NCBI GenBank assembly: GCA_018401555.1
Contig: JAGYKP010000081.1
Location: 186,001-250,000 of the forward strand
DNA from: Halomonas sp.
Lineage (GTDB): Bacteria; Pseudomonadota; Gammaproteobacteria; Pseudomonadales; Halomonadaceae
Direction of reading: 5' to 3'
DNA: 64,000 nt
The number at the start of each line of letters is the position of its first letter. Positions within the stretch are counted from its first letter, which is position 1. Below, one piece after another: positions 1 to 10,638 of this stretch. The position numbers and the translations under genes are program-made. The notes beneath the pieces were generated by a model. The model saw only the letters and a list, made by a program, of their open reading frames with translations. It did not search any database and was not told where the DNA came from.

Positions 1-321
<321 letters not shown>

Positions 322-334
322 TTACGCGTTGCCT

Positions 335-1585
335 TCATTTCTTGGCGACGCTGAACTCGGGGTAGGCCTCCATGCCGCATTCGGTCAGGTCGACGCCCTC
401 GTACTCCTCCTCCTCGCTGACGCGGATGCCCATCACCGCCTTGAGGATGCCCCACACGATCAGGCTGGCCAGGAACACCCAGGCAAAGATGGCGACGATG
501 CCGAGCAGCTGGGCGCCGAAGGTGGCATCGCCGTTGGTCAGCGGCACCGCCAGCAGGCCCCAGATGCCGACCACACCGTGCACCGAGATGGCACCTACCG
601 GGTCATCGAGCTTCAGCTTGTCCAGGGCGACGATGGCGGCCACCACGATGGCACCGCCCACGGCGCCGATCAGCGCCGCGCCCGGGGCGGAGGGAGAGAG
701 CGGGTCGGCGGTGATCGCCACCAGGCCGGCCAGGGCCCCGTTGAGGGTCATGGTGAGGTCCGCCTTGCGGAACCACAGCTTGGCGAGGATCAGGGCGGCG
801 ATCACCCCGCCGGCCGCCGCGGCGTTGGTGTTGGTCAGCACCTGGGCGACGTTGTTGGCGGAGGCGATATCGGAGACCTTGAGCTCGGAGCCGCCGTTGA
901 AGCCGAACCAGCCCATCCACAGGATGAAGGTGCCCAGGGTGGCCAGTGGCATGTTGGCGCCGGGGATGGCGTAGATGCTGCCGTCCCTGCCGTACTTGCC
1001 CTTGCGTGGGCCGAGGACCAGCACGCCGGCGAGAGCTGCGGCCGCACCGGCCATGTGCACGATGCCGGAGCCGGCGTAGTCGGAGTAGCCGACCTCGGAG
1101 AGCCAGCCGCCGCCCCAGGTCCAGTAGCCAGACACCGGGTAGATGAAGGCGGTCATGACCACCGCGAAGGCCAGGAAGGCCCACAGCTTCATGCGCTCGG
1201 CCACGGCACCCGACACGATCGACATCGCCGTTGCGACGAACACGACCTGGAAGAAGAAGTCCGAACGCATGGAGTAGTAAGGTGCATCTTCACCACCGGC
1301 CAGCACCGCATCGACGCTGTTCTCGCTGCCCAGCAGCGCGCCCAGGTCGGGCAGGAAGCCGCCGCCGGGGCTGGAGTACATGATGTAGTAGCCCACCAGC
1401 AGGTACATGGTGCAGGCAATGGCAAACAGCGCAATGTTCTTGGTCAGAATTTCAGCGGTGTTCTTGGAACGTACCATACCGGCCTCGAGCATCGAGAAGC
1501 CGGCGGCCATCCACATGACCAGTACGCCGCAAATCAGGAAGTAAAACGTATCGAGCGCATAGCTCAGTTCGGTCAGTTCACTCAT
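335..1585 (-). CDS. amtB: Ammonium transporter AmtB
   Basis: Imports ammonium/ammonia through a trimeric inner-membrane channel and is blocked by GlnK when nitrogen is plentiful. The 416-residue protein has about eleven membrane segments and the family signatures DTFYFLICGVLVMWMAAGFS near the N-terminus, FFQVVFVATAMSIVSGA, and GSGIVHMAGAAAALAG holding the first pore histidine. A second conserved histidine lies in ISVHGVVGIWG. The start at 1585 is chosen over a longer upstream option because GGAG stands just before it and the N-terminus then matches family length. It follows glnK by 53 bp and is probably co-transcribed with it. Confidence 0.95.
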   Translation of the reverse strand: MSELTELSYALDTFYFLICGVLVMWMAAGFSMLEAGMVRSKNTAEILTKNIALFAIACTMYLLVGYYIMYSSPGGGFLPDLGALLGSENSVDAVLAGGEDAPYYSMRSDFFFQVVFVATAMSIVSGAVAERMKLWAFLAFAVVMTAFIYPVSGYWTWGGGWLSEVGYSDYAGSGIVHMAGAAAALAGVLVLGPRKGKYGRDGSIYAIPGANMPLATLGTFILWMGWFGFNGGSELKVSDIASANNVAQVLTNTNAAAAGGVIAALILAKLWFRKADLTMTLNGALAGLVAITADPLSPSAPGAALIGAVGGAIVVAAIVALDKLKLDDPVGAISVHGVVGIWGLLAVPLTNGDATFGAQLLGIVAIFAWVFLASLIVWGILKAVMGIRVSEEEEYEGVDLTECGMEAYPEFSVAKK

Positions 1586-1638
1586 GGGACTTTCTCCAGG
1601 CAGGTAGGCAGCAGACGACTCCAGGCGGGACGGGGCGA

Positions 1639-2067
<429 letters not shown>

Positions 2068-2245
2068 TTATATCTGAGCTTTGAACCACCTTTGCTGGGT
2101 GGAGGTGGCGGCTGCGTCGGCTTGCTGCCAGGCCCCATGCACTCTGATGGTGCCTGTGCAGAGCCCTGCGCCCTGCAAGAGGGCATGCGTCCCATGGGCA
2201 CCACGCGTATCCTGTAGGCCGTCATCCCCAACCAGGAGAAGCGTC

Positions 2246-2596
2246 ATGGTGACCCACGATAGAATCGGCCGGCTGGCCCAGCAGATCGGCGAACGCCTGC
2301 AGGGCGCCTCCCAGGCTCCCGAGGAGGTGCAGAAGGGTATCCAGCAGGTGGTGAGGGGAGCCTTCGACCGTCTGGAGCTGGTCTCCCGCGAGGACTTCGA
2401 CATCCTGATGGACGTGCTGCAGCGCACCCGGGCGCGGGTCGAGGCCCTGGAGAAGCAGGTCGCCTCCCTGGAGGCGCTGGTGGAAGCCCAGCAGTCGGCC
2501 GAGGGCGGGTCCGTCGAGGCCAAATCGGCTGGGGAGCAGGCCTCGACCACTCAGGCCGAAGACGAGTCCGGCGACGACGCCACCGACCGGCGCTGA
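2246..2596 (+). CDS. ubiK: Ubiquinone biosynthesis accessory factor UbiK (BMFP/YqiC family)
   Basis: A 116-residue acidic protein with the BMFP layout: an N-terminal amphipathic region (IGRLAQQIGERLQGA), a helical middle (DRLELVSREDFDILMDVLQR) and a C-terminal trimeric coiled coil (TRARVEALEKQVASLEALVE), then a low-complexity tail. In E. coli UbiK partners UbiJ in the soluble Ubi complex under aerobic conditions. The ATG at 2246 is preceded by an AGGAG-like site. It stands between the divergent nitrogen operon and comM, the usual gammaproteobacterial neighbourhood. Confidence 0.85.
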   Translation: MVTHDRIGRLAQQIGERLQGASQAPEEVQKGIQQVVRGAFDRLELVSREDFDILMDVLQRTRARVEALEKQVASLEALVEAQQSAEGGSVEAKSAGEQASTTQAEDESGDDATDRR

Positions 2597-2664
2597 GGGG
2601 GATCGCGGGCGCGGCCTGATGGCGTGGACTAGCCTGAGAGCAGACCATCCGCGAGGGAGCGCCC

Positions 2665-4171
2665 ATGACACTGGCGATCGTGCATACCCGGGCCGGACTC
2701 GGCCTGGAAGCACCCGAGGTGCAGGTGGAGGTGCACCTCTCCAATGGCCTGCCCAGCATGACGCTGGTCGGGCTGCCGGAGACGGCGGTCAAGGAGAGCC
2801 GTGAGCGGGTGCGCAGTGCCCTGGTCAACGCCGGCTTCGAGTACCCGCTGCGGCGCATCACCCTCAACCTGGCACCCGCCGATCTGCCCAAGGAGGGGGG
2901 CCGCTTCGACCTGCCCATCGCCCTGGGTCTGTTGCTCGCCTCGGGGCAGCTGCCCCCTGGTTGCCTCGAGAATACCGAGAGCGTCGGTGAGCTGGCGCTG
3001 GACGGTGCCCTGCGCCCGGTGGAGGGCGTGCTGCCGCTGGCCCTGGCCGCGCGGCGTGTCGGTCGGCAACTGATCGTGCCGCGGGCCAACGCCGACGAGG
3101 CGGCCCTGGCCGGTGAGCTCGAGGTGCTGCCCGCCGATCACCTGCTGGAGGTGGTCGCCCACCTGCTGGGCCAGACCCCCATCGCTCCCCATCGTCTCGA
3201 CACGCCCGCCCGCGGCCACCCAGCCGCTGCCCGACCTTGCCGGAGGTGCGTGGCCAGTTCCAGGCCCGCCGTGCCCTGGAGGTTGCCGCCGCGGGTGCCC
3301 ACAACCTGCTCTTCGCGGGTCCGCCGGGCACCGGCAAGACCATGCTGGCCAGCCGCTTGCCCGGCATTCTGCCGCCGCTTTCCGAGGACGACGCCCTGGA
3401 GGTGGCGGCGGTGCGCGTTCGGTCAGCGGCCTGCCGCTGCGCGCCGAGTGGGGGCGACGTCCCTTCCGTGCCCCGCACCATACGGCCAGCGCCGTGGCCC
3501 TGGTGGGCGGTGGCGCGCGACCGCGCCCCGGGGAGATCTCCCTGGCCCACCATGGCGTGCTGTTCCTCGACGAGCTACCGGAGTTCCCGCGCCATGTGCT
3601 GGAGGTGATGCGCGAGCCCATGGAGTCCGGGCGCATCCATATCGCCCGGGCCAGCCACGAGCGCCGCTATCCGGCGCGCTTCCAGCTGGTGGCGGCGATG
3701 AATCCCTGTCCCTGCGGCCACCTGGGCGACCCGCGCCAGGCCTGCCACTGTACCGCGGCGCAGATCCAGCGCTACCAGGCGCGCCTCTCCGGGCCGCTGC
3801 TCGACCGCATCGACCTGCAGGTCGAGGTGCCGGCACTGCCCCCGGAGCAGCTCACCGCCAACCAGCCCGGTGAGGACTCCGCCACGGTGCGCAAGCGGGT
3901 GCTGGCGGCCCGCGAGCGCCAGCTGGCGCGGGGTGCGCTGAACGCCCACCTGGCAGGGCGCGAGCTGGAGGCGGCCTGCGGCCCTCGGCGGCCGATCGCG
4001 CCTGGCTGGCGGCGGTACTGGAACGGCTCAAGCTATCGGCGCGGGCCTATCATCGCGTGCTGCGGGTGGCACTGACCCTGGCCGATCTCGCCGGTGTCTC
4101 GAGCTCCTGAGCGCGAGCAGTTGATCGAGGCGGTGGGCTACCGCCAGCTCGATCGATTGCTCAAGGGGTGA
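2665..4171 (+). CDS. comM: YifB/ComM family Mg-chelatase-like AAA+ ATPase (multiply frameshifted)
   Basis: ComM is a hexameric helicase that promotes branch migration during natural transformation. Read across frames the gene is full length (about 500 residues): an N-terminal Lon-like domain (GLPSMTLVGLPETAVKESRE), Walker A GPPGTGKT, Walker B LFLDELPEF, then NPCPCGHLGD and the sensor region LSGPLLDRIDL, ending QLIEAVGYRQLDRLLKG. The frame changes near 3205, 3235, 3415, 3982 and 4100. Conservation continues on both sides of each break, so these look like single-base errors rather than decay. If the sequence is right, the gene is dead. Confidence 0.85.
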
Positions 4172-4190
4172 ACGGCGCCTGTCGCGATGG

Positions 4191-4681
4191 CTACAGCGCC
4201 GTGGCGTCCAGGGCGCCCTGCAGGCTCTCCTCCCAGCGCGCCGCCTCCTCGCCGGGGCGGCGCAGGGTCAGCGTCAGGCGGTAGGGCAGCAGTTGCCGGT
4301 CGGAGAGGGTGAGGGGCGGGCCGTCGGCCATCAGGCGGCTCTCCAGGCGCCACTGGTTATCGCCGCTGTCGGACATGGCGGTGTTCCAGTCGAGGACCTG
4401 AGGGCCATCGCTGACCGCCAGCAGGGCACGTACCAGGCTCTCGTTGAAACGCTCGTTGTCGATATCAAGGCCGGCGTTGACCTCGGGGCGGGCCAGCAGC
4501 AGCACCTGGTCGCTCGGCGGCTGCGGCAGCTCCGGCGCGCTCATCACCAGGGCGGCGGCGCGTTCGCCGAGGTTGAACAGCGCCCTGGCGGATGCTGCTG
4601 TCGGGGCGCTCAGGTGCCGGCGCAGCCGGCAAGCAGGGTCAGTGCCAGCAGGGCGACCAGGCGGGTAGGCAGGATCTTCAT
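4191..4681 (-). CDS. Putative outer-membrane lipoprotein of unknown function (frameshifted)
   Basis: The start at 4681 encodes MKILPTRLVALLALTLLAGC, a signal peptide with a lipobox (LAGC). After about 23 residues the frame changes near 4610, and the rest continues with ERAAALVMSAPELPQPPSD and ends ESLQGALDATAL. The mature part, about 135 residues, has a strand-rich pattern loosely like LpoB-type penicillin-binding-protein activators; this is a weak impression only. Its start overlaps the stop of the upstream hydrolase gene by four bases, so the two are translationally coupled. Confidence 0.6.
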
Positions 4682-5662
4682 GATGGCGTGTTCTCCACTG
4701 CGGCGCCGGGCGCCAGGGCATCGATAAAGCGGTCCAGGCTCTCGAACAGCGTCTGGCGGATGGGCTCCGCCTCGTTGACCAGGTGGTGGCGCGCCTCGGG
4801 ATGCAGATGGACCTCGGCGTTGGGGAACTTCTCCTTGAGCACCTCCAGGTTCCACTCCCAATCCACGGTGAGGTCCTGCTCGCCCTGCAGAATCAGGGTC
4901 GGTACCGGGTTGGGGGGCAGTGCCAGCAGCCGAGGCATCCAGCGGCGCATGGCGCTGACCCAATCCACCGCCACGCGGTCGGCCTGCAGCGGGTCCTGGT
5001 CGCGCAGGAAGGCGGCGAATTCGGCGTCGGTGGAGTTGTCGCGAAACTTGCGCGGAATGGAGCGCACGAAGGGGCCCACCAGCAGGTGCAGCCAACTCGA
5101 CTGGCGCCAACCCCAGGGCCTCACCAGCGGCGCCAGCAGGGCCAGGCCGGCCCAGCTGCCGTCCGCGCCGCGGGTCAGGGCGTCGGTGGCGAGTATCGCC
5201 GCGCCGGTACTCTGGCCGATGCCCAGCCAGGGGTGCGGGGCCAGCCCCTCGGCTTCCAGGTGGTCCTGCAGGGCGTGCAGGCAGCCGCCGTAGTCGTCGA
5301 AGTCGGCAATGGAGGCGCGCTGGCCGCTGGAGAGCCCGTGGCCGGGAAGGTCCCACAGCACCACCCGCCAGCCGCGCTCCAGCAGGCGCTCCAGCAGGTG
5401 GCGATAGAGCCCCAGGTGGTCGAAGTAGCCGTGCACCACGAAGGCGGTGCCGATGGGCTCGGCGGGGCTCCACACCGAGGCCCACAGGCGGAAGTCGCCG
5501 GTGTCCAGGAACCCCAGGTGCAGCCCCACATGCCTCGGCGAGCAGGGGCGCCAGGCCGTAGTGGCCCAGGTAGCGTTCCAGATGGTCGCCGCCGGGCAAC
5601 TCGTCGGCTGGGTCGATCCAGCGGAAGGGGCCGAGCGCCTGCAGGGGGGTGAAATCGCTCAT
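4678..5662 (-). CDS. Alpha/beta hydrolase, lysophospholipase-like (frameshifted)
   Basis: A serine hydrolase of the PldB/monoglyceride-lipase type. The oxyanion region is VVHGYFDHLGLYRHLLERLL, followed by WDLPGHGLSSGQR. The nucleophile segment reads GIGQSTGAAI; the serine sits in GQSTG instead of the usual GxSxG with M. The acid is probably the Asp in LILQGEQDLTVDWEW and the catalytic His lies in HPEARHHLVNE. The N-terminal 45 residues from 5662 (MSDFTPLQALGPFRWI) are in another frame, with a break near 5530. The physiological substrate is unknown. Confidence 0.8.
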
Positions 5663-5894
5663 CGCATTCTCCACGGTGCTCCACCATGCTAGCGGCAAGC
5701 AGGAGGCGGCACCATGCTTGTCGGACGGGCTGGCCTCGCTGTCTTATCTTTTGGTCGAGTCCCGGCGGCGGCAAGGCCATTCCGGCTTTACATATGGAAC
5801 GGTTTTCCACAAAATCGAAGCTACGCAGTCACCCAACCCTGTTGATGGCAGTACGGTGTGCACCCGCCGCCTGCCCCGTGCGAGGAGATCCACC
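5663..5894. other. Divergent intergenic region upstream of malate synthase
   Basis: About 230 bp separate the hydrolase gene (leftward) from glcB (rightward). It is less GC-rich than its neighbours near 5740-5840 and should hold both promoters. No convincing operator or RNA gene was seen. Confidence 0.4.
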
Positions 5895-8070
5895 ATGACC
5901 CAGCGAGTCACGCGTCACCGCCTCCAGCATAGCCGCCGAACTGGACCGTTTCATCAACGAGCAGGCGCTCCCGGGCACCGGCGTCGACGCCGAGGCCTTC
6001 TGGGCTGGCGTCGATGCGCTCTTTCATGATCTGACCCCGAAGAACCGTGAACTGCTTGCCGAGCGTGATCGCCTGCAGGAGCAGCTCGATGCCTGGCATC
6101 GCGAGAATCCCGGCCCGGTGCTTGACATGCCTGGCTACCGCGCCTTCCTCGAGGAGATCGGCTACCTGGCCGAGGCGCCGGAGGCGGTCAAGGTAACCAC
6201 CGCCAACGTCGATCGCGAGATTGCCGTCCAGGCCGGCCCCCAGCTGGTGGTGCCGGTCAACAACGCCCGCTATGCGCTGAATGCCGCCAATGCCCGCTGG
6301 GGCAGCCTCTACGATGCCCTCTATGGCACCGATGCCATCTCCGAGGAGGACGGCGCCGAGAAGGGCACGAGCTTCAATCCCAAGCGTGGCGAGAAGGTCA
6401 TCGCCTACGCCCGCGGCGTGCTCGACCGCGCCGCGCCGCTGGCCACCGGATCCCACCGCGACGCCGTCAAGTACGCCCTGCGTGACGGCCATCTGGTGGT
6501 TACCCTCGAGGGTGGTCGTGAGACCGGCCTCAAGGATGCCGGCAAGCTGGTGGGCTTCAACGGCCCGGCCGCGAGCCCCGATACCATCCTGCTGAGCAAC
6601 CATGGCCTGCACCTGGAAATCCAGATCGACGCCAGCCACCCCATCGGCAAGACCGACCCGGCACACGTCAAAGACGTCGTGGTTGAAGCCGCGCTGACCG
6701 CCATCATGGATTGCGAAGACTCCGTGGCCGCGGTAGATGCCGAGGACAAGGTGGGCGTCTACGCCAGCTGGCTGGGCCTGATGAAGGGTGACCTGACAGA
6801 AGAGGTCGAGAAGGGCGGCAAGACCTTCACCCGTCGCCTCAACGCCGACCGCACCTGGCAGAACACCGCTGGCGGCAGCGTGACCCTGCCGGGCCGTTCG
6901 CTGATGTTCGTGCGCAACGTGGGTCATCTGATGACCACCCCGGCGGTGCTCGACGCCGAGGGCAACGAGCTGCCCGAGGGCATCCTCGACGGCATCATCA
7001 CCAGCCTGATCGCCCTGCACGACCTGAAGAAGGGCGAGGGCGAGGCGCGCAACTCCCGAGAGGGCTCGGTCTACATCGTCAAGCCCAAGATGCACGGGCC
7101 GAAGGAGGTCGCCTTCTCCAACGAGCTGTTCGGCCGCATCGAGGACCTGCTGGGCATGGCCCGCGACACCCTGAAGATGGGCATCATGGACGAAGAGCGT
7201 CGCACCACGGTCAACCTCAAGGCATGTATTGCCGAAGCCACCTCGCGCGTGGTATTCATCAACACCGGCTTCCTGGATCGTACCGGCGATGAGATGCACA
7301 CCGCCATGGAAGCAGGCCCGATGGTTCGCAAAGGCGATATGAAGAGCGCCGCGTGGATCACTGCCTACGAGAAAAACAACGTGCAGGTCGGTTTGGCCTG
7401 TGGCCTGCGCGGCCGCGCCCAGATTGGTAAAGGCATGTGGGCCATGCCCGATTTGATGCACAGCATGCTGGAGCAGAAGATTGGCCACCCCAAGGCCGGC
7501 GCCAACACCGCCTGGGTGCCCTCACCCACTGCCGCTACCCTGCACGCCCTGCACTATCACCAGGTGGACGTCGCCGTCATCCAGCGTGAGCTGGAGGGCC
7601 AGGGTGAATCAGACCTGCTCGATGACCTGCTCAGCGTGCCGGTGGCCGAGAGCGCCGACTGGAGCGACGCGGAGCTCCAGCAGGAGCTCGACAACAACTG
7701 CCAGGGCATTCTGGGCTACGTGGTGCGCTGGGTAGAGCACGGCGTCGGCTGCTCCAAGGTGCCGGACATTCACAACGTGGGCCTGATGGAAGACCGCGCC
7801 ACGCTGCGTATCTCCAGCCAGCACATTGCCAACTGGCTGCACCACGGCGTGGTCGATGCCGCCCGCGTCCAGGAGACTCTGGAGCGCATGGCCAAGGTGG
7901 TCGACAAGCAGAACGCCGATGACCCGGAGTACACGCCGATGAGCGCGAACTTCGAGGGCTCCAGCGCCTTCCAGGCCGCCAGTGACCTGATCTTCAAGGG
8001 CCGCGTGCAGCCCGCCGGCTACACCGAGCCGCTCCTGCACCACTGGCGCGCCGTTCACAAGGCGAAGTAA
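5895..8070 (+). CDS. glcB: Malate synthase G (one early frameshift)
   Basis: Condenses glyoxylate with acetyl-CoA to malate in the glyoxylate bypass and glycolate use. The protein is about 724 residues, the normal isoform G length. The substrate-binding core shows [17 protein letters not shown] and [17 protein letters not shown], then [12 protein letters not shown] and [37 protein letters not shown] carries the conserved Cys and the catalytic-base Asp. The start at 5895 (MTQRVTRH) follows GGAG, but the frame breaks near 5925, before [15 protein letters not shown]. No glc operon partner lies beside it. Confidence 0.93.
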
Positions 8071-8231
8071 GGCCAACGCAACGGAGAGGCCGGCCGGGCC
8101 GAGCGCACGCCCTGCGGCTCGGCGCGCGCCCGCGGGGCGCGTCGTGAAGCGCTCGACGTTCGGGCACTGTCGGCGCCGGCGCCGGTCGGCTAAGGTGGTG
8201 GTTTTCGTTCGCCACAGCAGGGAGGCTTGCC
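8071..8231. other. GC-rich intergenic region after glcB
   Basis: 160 bp, very GC-rich around 8090-8140, with short imperfect inverted repeats (CGAGC at 8099 with GCTCG at 8116). It may hold a weak terminator for glcB; no T-tract follows. Confidence 0.3.
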
Positions 8232-8650
8232 ATGCCCGTGATGACCGCCGCCGCCATCGAGGATTTTCTCGACGAGGTGTTCCCCCAGCGTTTCGGCACC
8301 ATCGAGGCCGTCGATCACATGAAGGCCACCATGAGCCTGGCCATCGACGACGAGCACCTGCGTCCCGGCGCCAGCGTCTCCGGCCCCACCCTGATGGGGC
8401 TCGCCGACGTCTGTCTCCTACGTGGCGATCCTCGCCGAGATCGGCCCCGAGCCCATGGCGGTGACCAGCGACCTGCACTGCCGCTTCCTGCGCCGCCCCC
8501 GGGGCGACCGCGATATCATCGCCACCGCGCGTATCCTCAAGCTGGGCCGCCGCCTGGCGGTGGGCGAGGTGCAGCTCTTCCTCGGCCGGACAGGAGGAGC
8601 CGGTGGCGCTGGTCACCGCCACCTACGCCCTGCCCGATCGCGACGACTGA
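8232..8650 (+). CDS. PaaI-type hotdog thioesterase family protein (frameshifted twice)
   Basis: About 139 residues when read across breaks near 8412 and 8590. The hotdog-fold pattern is visible: a leading helix (IEDFLDEVFPQRFGTIEA), the strand segment EHLRPGASVSGPTLMGLAD where the active-site Asp/Gly lie, TSDLHCRFLRRPRGDRDII, and a C-terminal strand PVALVTATYALPDRDD. Such proteins hydrolyse acyl-CoA thioesters; the substrate is not readable from sequence. It converges with the next gene, leaving six bases between them. Confidence 0.75.
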
Positions 8651-8656
8651 GGCACC

Positions 8657-9031
8657 TCAGCGGGCGCGCAATATGGCGGCGGCCAGGGCCAGCCAGCCGC
8701 CGATCATCAGTACCCCGCCGATGGGCGTGATCATCCCCAGCCCCGTCGCGCCGGTGAGCGCCATGGCGTAGAGCGAACCGGAGAACAGCGCGATGCCTGC
8801 CGCCCACAGCGCCATGGCCAGCCGCTGGCCGGCCAGCGGGTGCGAGGCGCGCCAGGCCAGCATCGCCAGCAGTGCCAGGGTGTGCCACGCCTGGTAGCGC
8901 ACCCCGGTCTCGAAGGCCGCCGCCAGCCGCGGGGCCAGCTGCCCCTCCAGGGCGTGGGCGCCGAAGGCACCGGCGATCACCACCAGGGCGCCGGAGAGCG
9001 CCACCCCCAGCCACCATCCCCTGTCCTGCAT
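8657..9031 (-). CDS. DUF423 (YgdD) small inner-membrane protein
   Basis: 124 residues with four predicted membrane helices. The family signature GAFGAHAL stands near the N-terminus and a Gly-rich segment follows (GATGLGMITPIGGVLMIGGW). DUF423 proteins are widespread in proteobacteria without a settled function. The gene is convergent with the thioesterase gene and divergent from trmB, so it is probably monocistronic. Confidence 0.85.
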   Translation of the reverse strand: MQDRGWWLGVALSGALVVIAGAFGAHALEGQLAPRLAAAFETGVRYQAWHTLALLAMLAWRASHPLAGQRLAMALWAAGIALFSGSLYAMALTGATGLGMITPIGGVLMIGGWLALAAAILRAR

Positions 9032-9143
9032 ATCGGTCTCCTCCGTGTCCGGTAGAATCGGCCGCTACCGTACCCCGGGCGAGCCTTAGCCGCTACAATA
9101 CGCGCCCCCGGTTTATTCAAGCCAAGAAGAGTTGCCCCGCGCC

Positions 9144-9884
9144 ATGACCGATCCCCGACACGACGACAAGACCACCGGCCCGGAGGGGGCGGACGCTCCG
9201 CTGCACCGCCGCGGCATCAAGAGCTATGTGCTGCGCGCCGGACGCATGACCCAGGCCCAGACCCGCGGGCTCGAGGAGGTGTGGCCGCGTCTCGGGCTGA
9301 CCCTGGCCGACGGTCGCCAGGAGCTCGAGACGCTGTTCGGGCGCCGCGCGCCCTGCGTGGTGGAGATCGGCTTCGGCATGGGCGCCTCGCTGGTGGAGCA
9401 GGCCGAGACCCATCCCGATACCGACTTCATCGGCATCGAGGTGCATGCGCCGGGCGTCGGCAAGCTGCTCGACGAGGCGGACAAGCGCGGCCTCAGCAAC
9501 CTGCGCGTCTACCGCGAGGACGCCCTGCGTGTGCTCGAGGAGTGCCTGCCCGAGGCGAGCCTCGACACCGTGCAGCTGTTCTTCCCCGACCCCTGGCCCA
9601 AGAAGAAGCACCACAAGCGGCGCATCGTGCAGCCCGCCTTCGTCGAGCTGGTGCGCACGCGGCTGAAGGTCGGCGGCACCTTCCACCTGGCCACCGACTG
9701 GGAGGCCTATGCCGAGTGGATGGCCGAGGTGATGGACGTCGCCCCCGGCTTCGCCAACACCGCCGAGCCGGAGACCGCACCCTACGTGCCGCGTCCGGCA
9801 TTCCGTCCGCTGACCAAGTTCGAGGCCCGCGGCGAGAAGCTGGGCCACGGCGTCTGGGATCTCATCTACCGCCGCACCGGGTGA
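9144..9884 (+). CDS. trmB: tRNA (guanine-N7)-methyltransferase
   Basis: Methylates G46 in the tRNA variable loop using S-adenosylmethionine. The 246-residue protein shows the SAM-binding motif VEIGFGMGASLVEQA, the acidic strand end FIGIEVHAPGVG, and the family hallmark FFPDPWPKKKHHKRRI, with PAFRPLTKFEARGEKLGH near the C-terminus. The ATG at 9144 (MTDPRHDD) is preferred over one four codons upstream (9132) on family length, but the choice is not certain. Confidence 0.95.
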   Translation: MTDPRHDDKTTGPEGADAPLHRRGIKSYVLRAGRMTQAQTRGLEEVWPRLGLTLADGRQELETLFGRRAPCVVEIGFGMGASLVEQAETHPDTDFIGIEVHAPGVGKLLDEADKRGLSNLRVYREDALRVLEECLPEASLDTVQLFFPDPWPKKKHHKRRIVQPAFVELVRTRLKVGGTFHLATDWEAYAEWMAEVMDVAPGFANTAEPETAPYVPRPAFRPLTKFEARGEKLGHGVWDLIYRRTG

Positions 9885-10069
9885 TTCTGCCGCTGTTTCA
9901 TGGGCTTGGGCTGTCAAATGAAAATGGATCATGATGTTCGCCGGCTTGCACCAGATATGGGGCTTGCCGGCGAGATATGGTCTATATATGGTAGTCGGGC
10001 CGCGGGTGAACAGAGGGCCTGACACCGACATGATGCATGTCAGTGCAGCCCCGGGAGCACCGGCCTAGG
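9885..10069. other. Intergenic region between trmB and ubiT with weak promoter elements
   Basis: This 185-bp stretch is lower in GC than its neighbours. It holds TATATATGG near 9982 and an imperfect FNR-like core, ATGAT-GCAT-GTCAG, at 10030-10043. The site is only 27 bp before the ubiT start and downstream of the best -10 candidate, so an activating role is doubtful. Confidence 0.3.
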
Positions 10070-10600
10070 ATGAACGGTTCGGCGGCCCTGGCCGCATGGT
10101 TACCCTTCAGGAGAGCTGTCACGTCCCTGCCGTTACTGTCCCTGCCGCGTCCTCCCGCACCCGCCCGCCTGATTCGCGCCATCGATCCGCGCGTGCCGGT
10201 CGGTCTCAAGCGCCGCCTGGTGGAACCGCTGCTCAACCGCACCTTCGCCGAGCCCCTGGCCGAGGGGGAGTTCGACGCCCTGGAGGGGCGCCGCATCACC
10301 CTGGCCATCGAGGATATCGGCGTGGCGCTGACCCTCACCCTGGAGGGCGAGTGCCTGACGGTGTGTGGCGAGCCCGGCGAGGCCACCATTCGCGGTGGCT
10401 GGCGGGAGTTCCTCTGCCTGGCCACCCGGCGCGAGGACCCCGACGCGCTGTTCTTTCAGCGCCGGCTGCTGATCGAGGGCGACACCGAACTGGGCCTGAT
10501 GGTCAAGAACCTGCTCGACGGTCGCGAGGAGGGCTTGGCCCAGGGGCCCTTCGGAGAGCTGCTGGTTCGCCTGGAGCGACTGGCGAGACGTACAAGCTGA
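10070..10600 (+). CDS. ubiT: Ubiquinone biosynthesis accessory factor UbiT (SCP2 sterol-binding fold)
   Basis: About 176 residues. After a basic N-terminal region the SCP2-type lipid-binding domain includes RRITLAIEDIGVALTLTLEG and REDPDALFFQRRLLIEGDTELGLMVKNLLD, the RxRxxIEGDTELG stretch characteristic of the YhbT/UbiT family. With UbiU and UbiV it allows ubiquinone synthesis without oxygen, and both partner genes lie 4-6 kb downstream. The start is uncertain: 10070 is the first plausible ATG, and no strong ribosome site precedes it. Confidence 0.85.
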   Translation: MNGSAALAAWLPFRRAVTSLPLLSLPRPPAPARLIRAIDPRVPVGLKRRLVEPLLNRTFAEPLAEGEFDALEGRRITLAIEDIGVALTLTLEGECLTVCGEPGEATIRGGWREFLCLATRREDPDALFFQRRLLIEGDTELGLMVKNLLDGREEGLAQGPFGELLVRLERLARRTS

Positions 10601-10638
10601 ATTTTTTCGATTAACGAACTTCTTCCGGAGCCATCCGA

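Noticed and set aside
5908-7488. A 526-codon minus-strand open frame
   Set aside because: Antisense to malate synthase, with no independent signal.
10030-10043. FNR-type box for ubiT (ATGAT-GCAT-GTCAG)
   Set aside because: Both half-sites are imperfect, and it lies 27 bp from the start codon, too close for an activator at -41.5.
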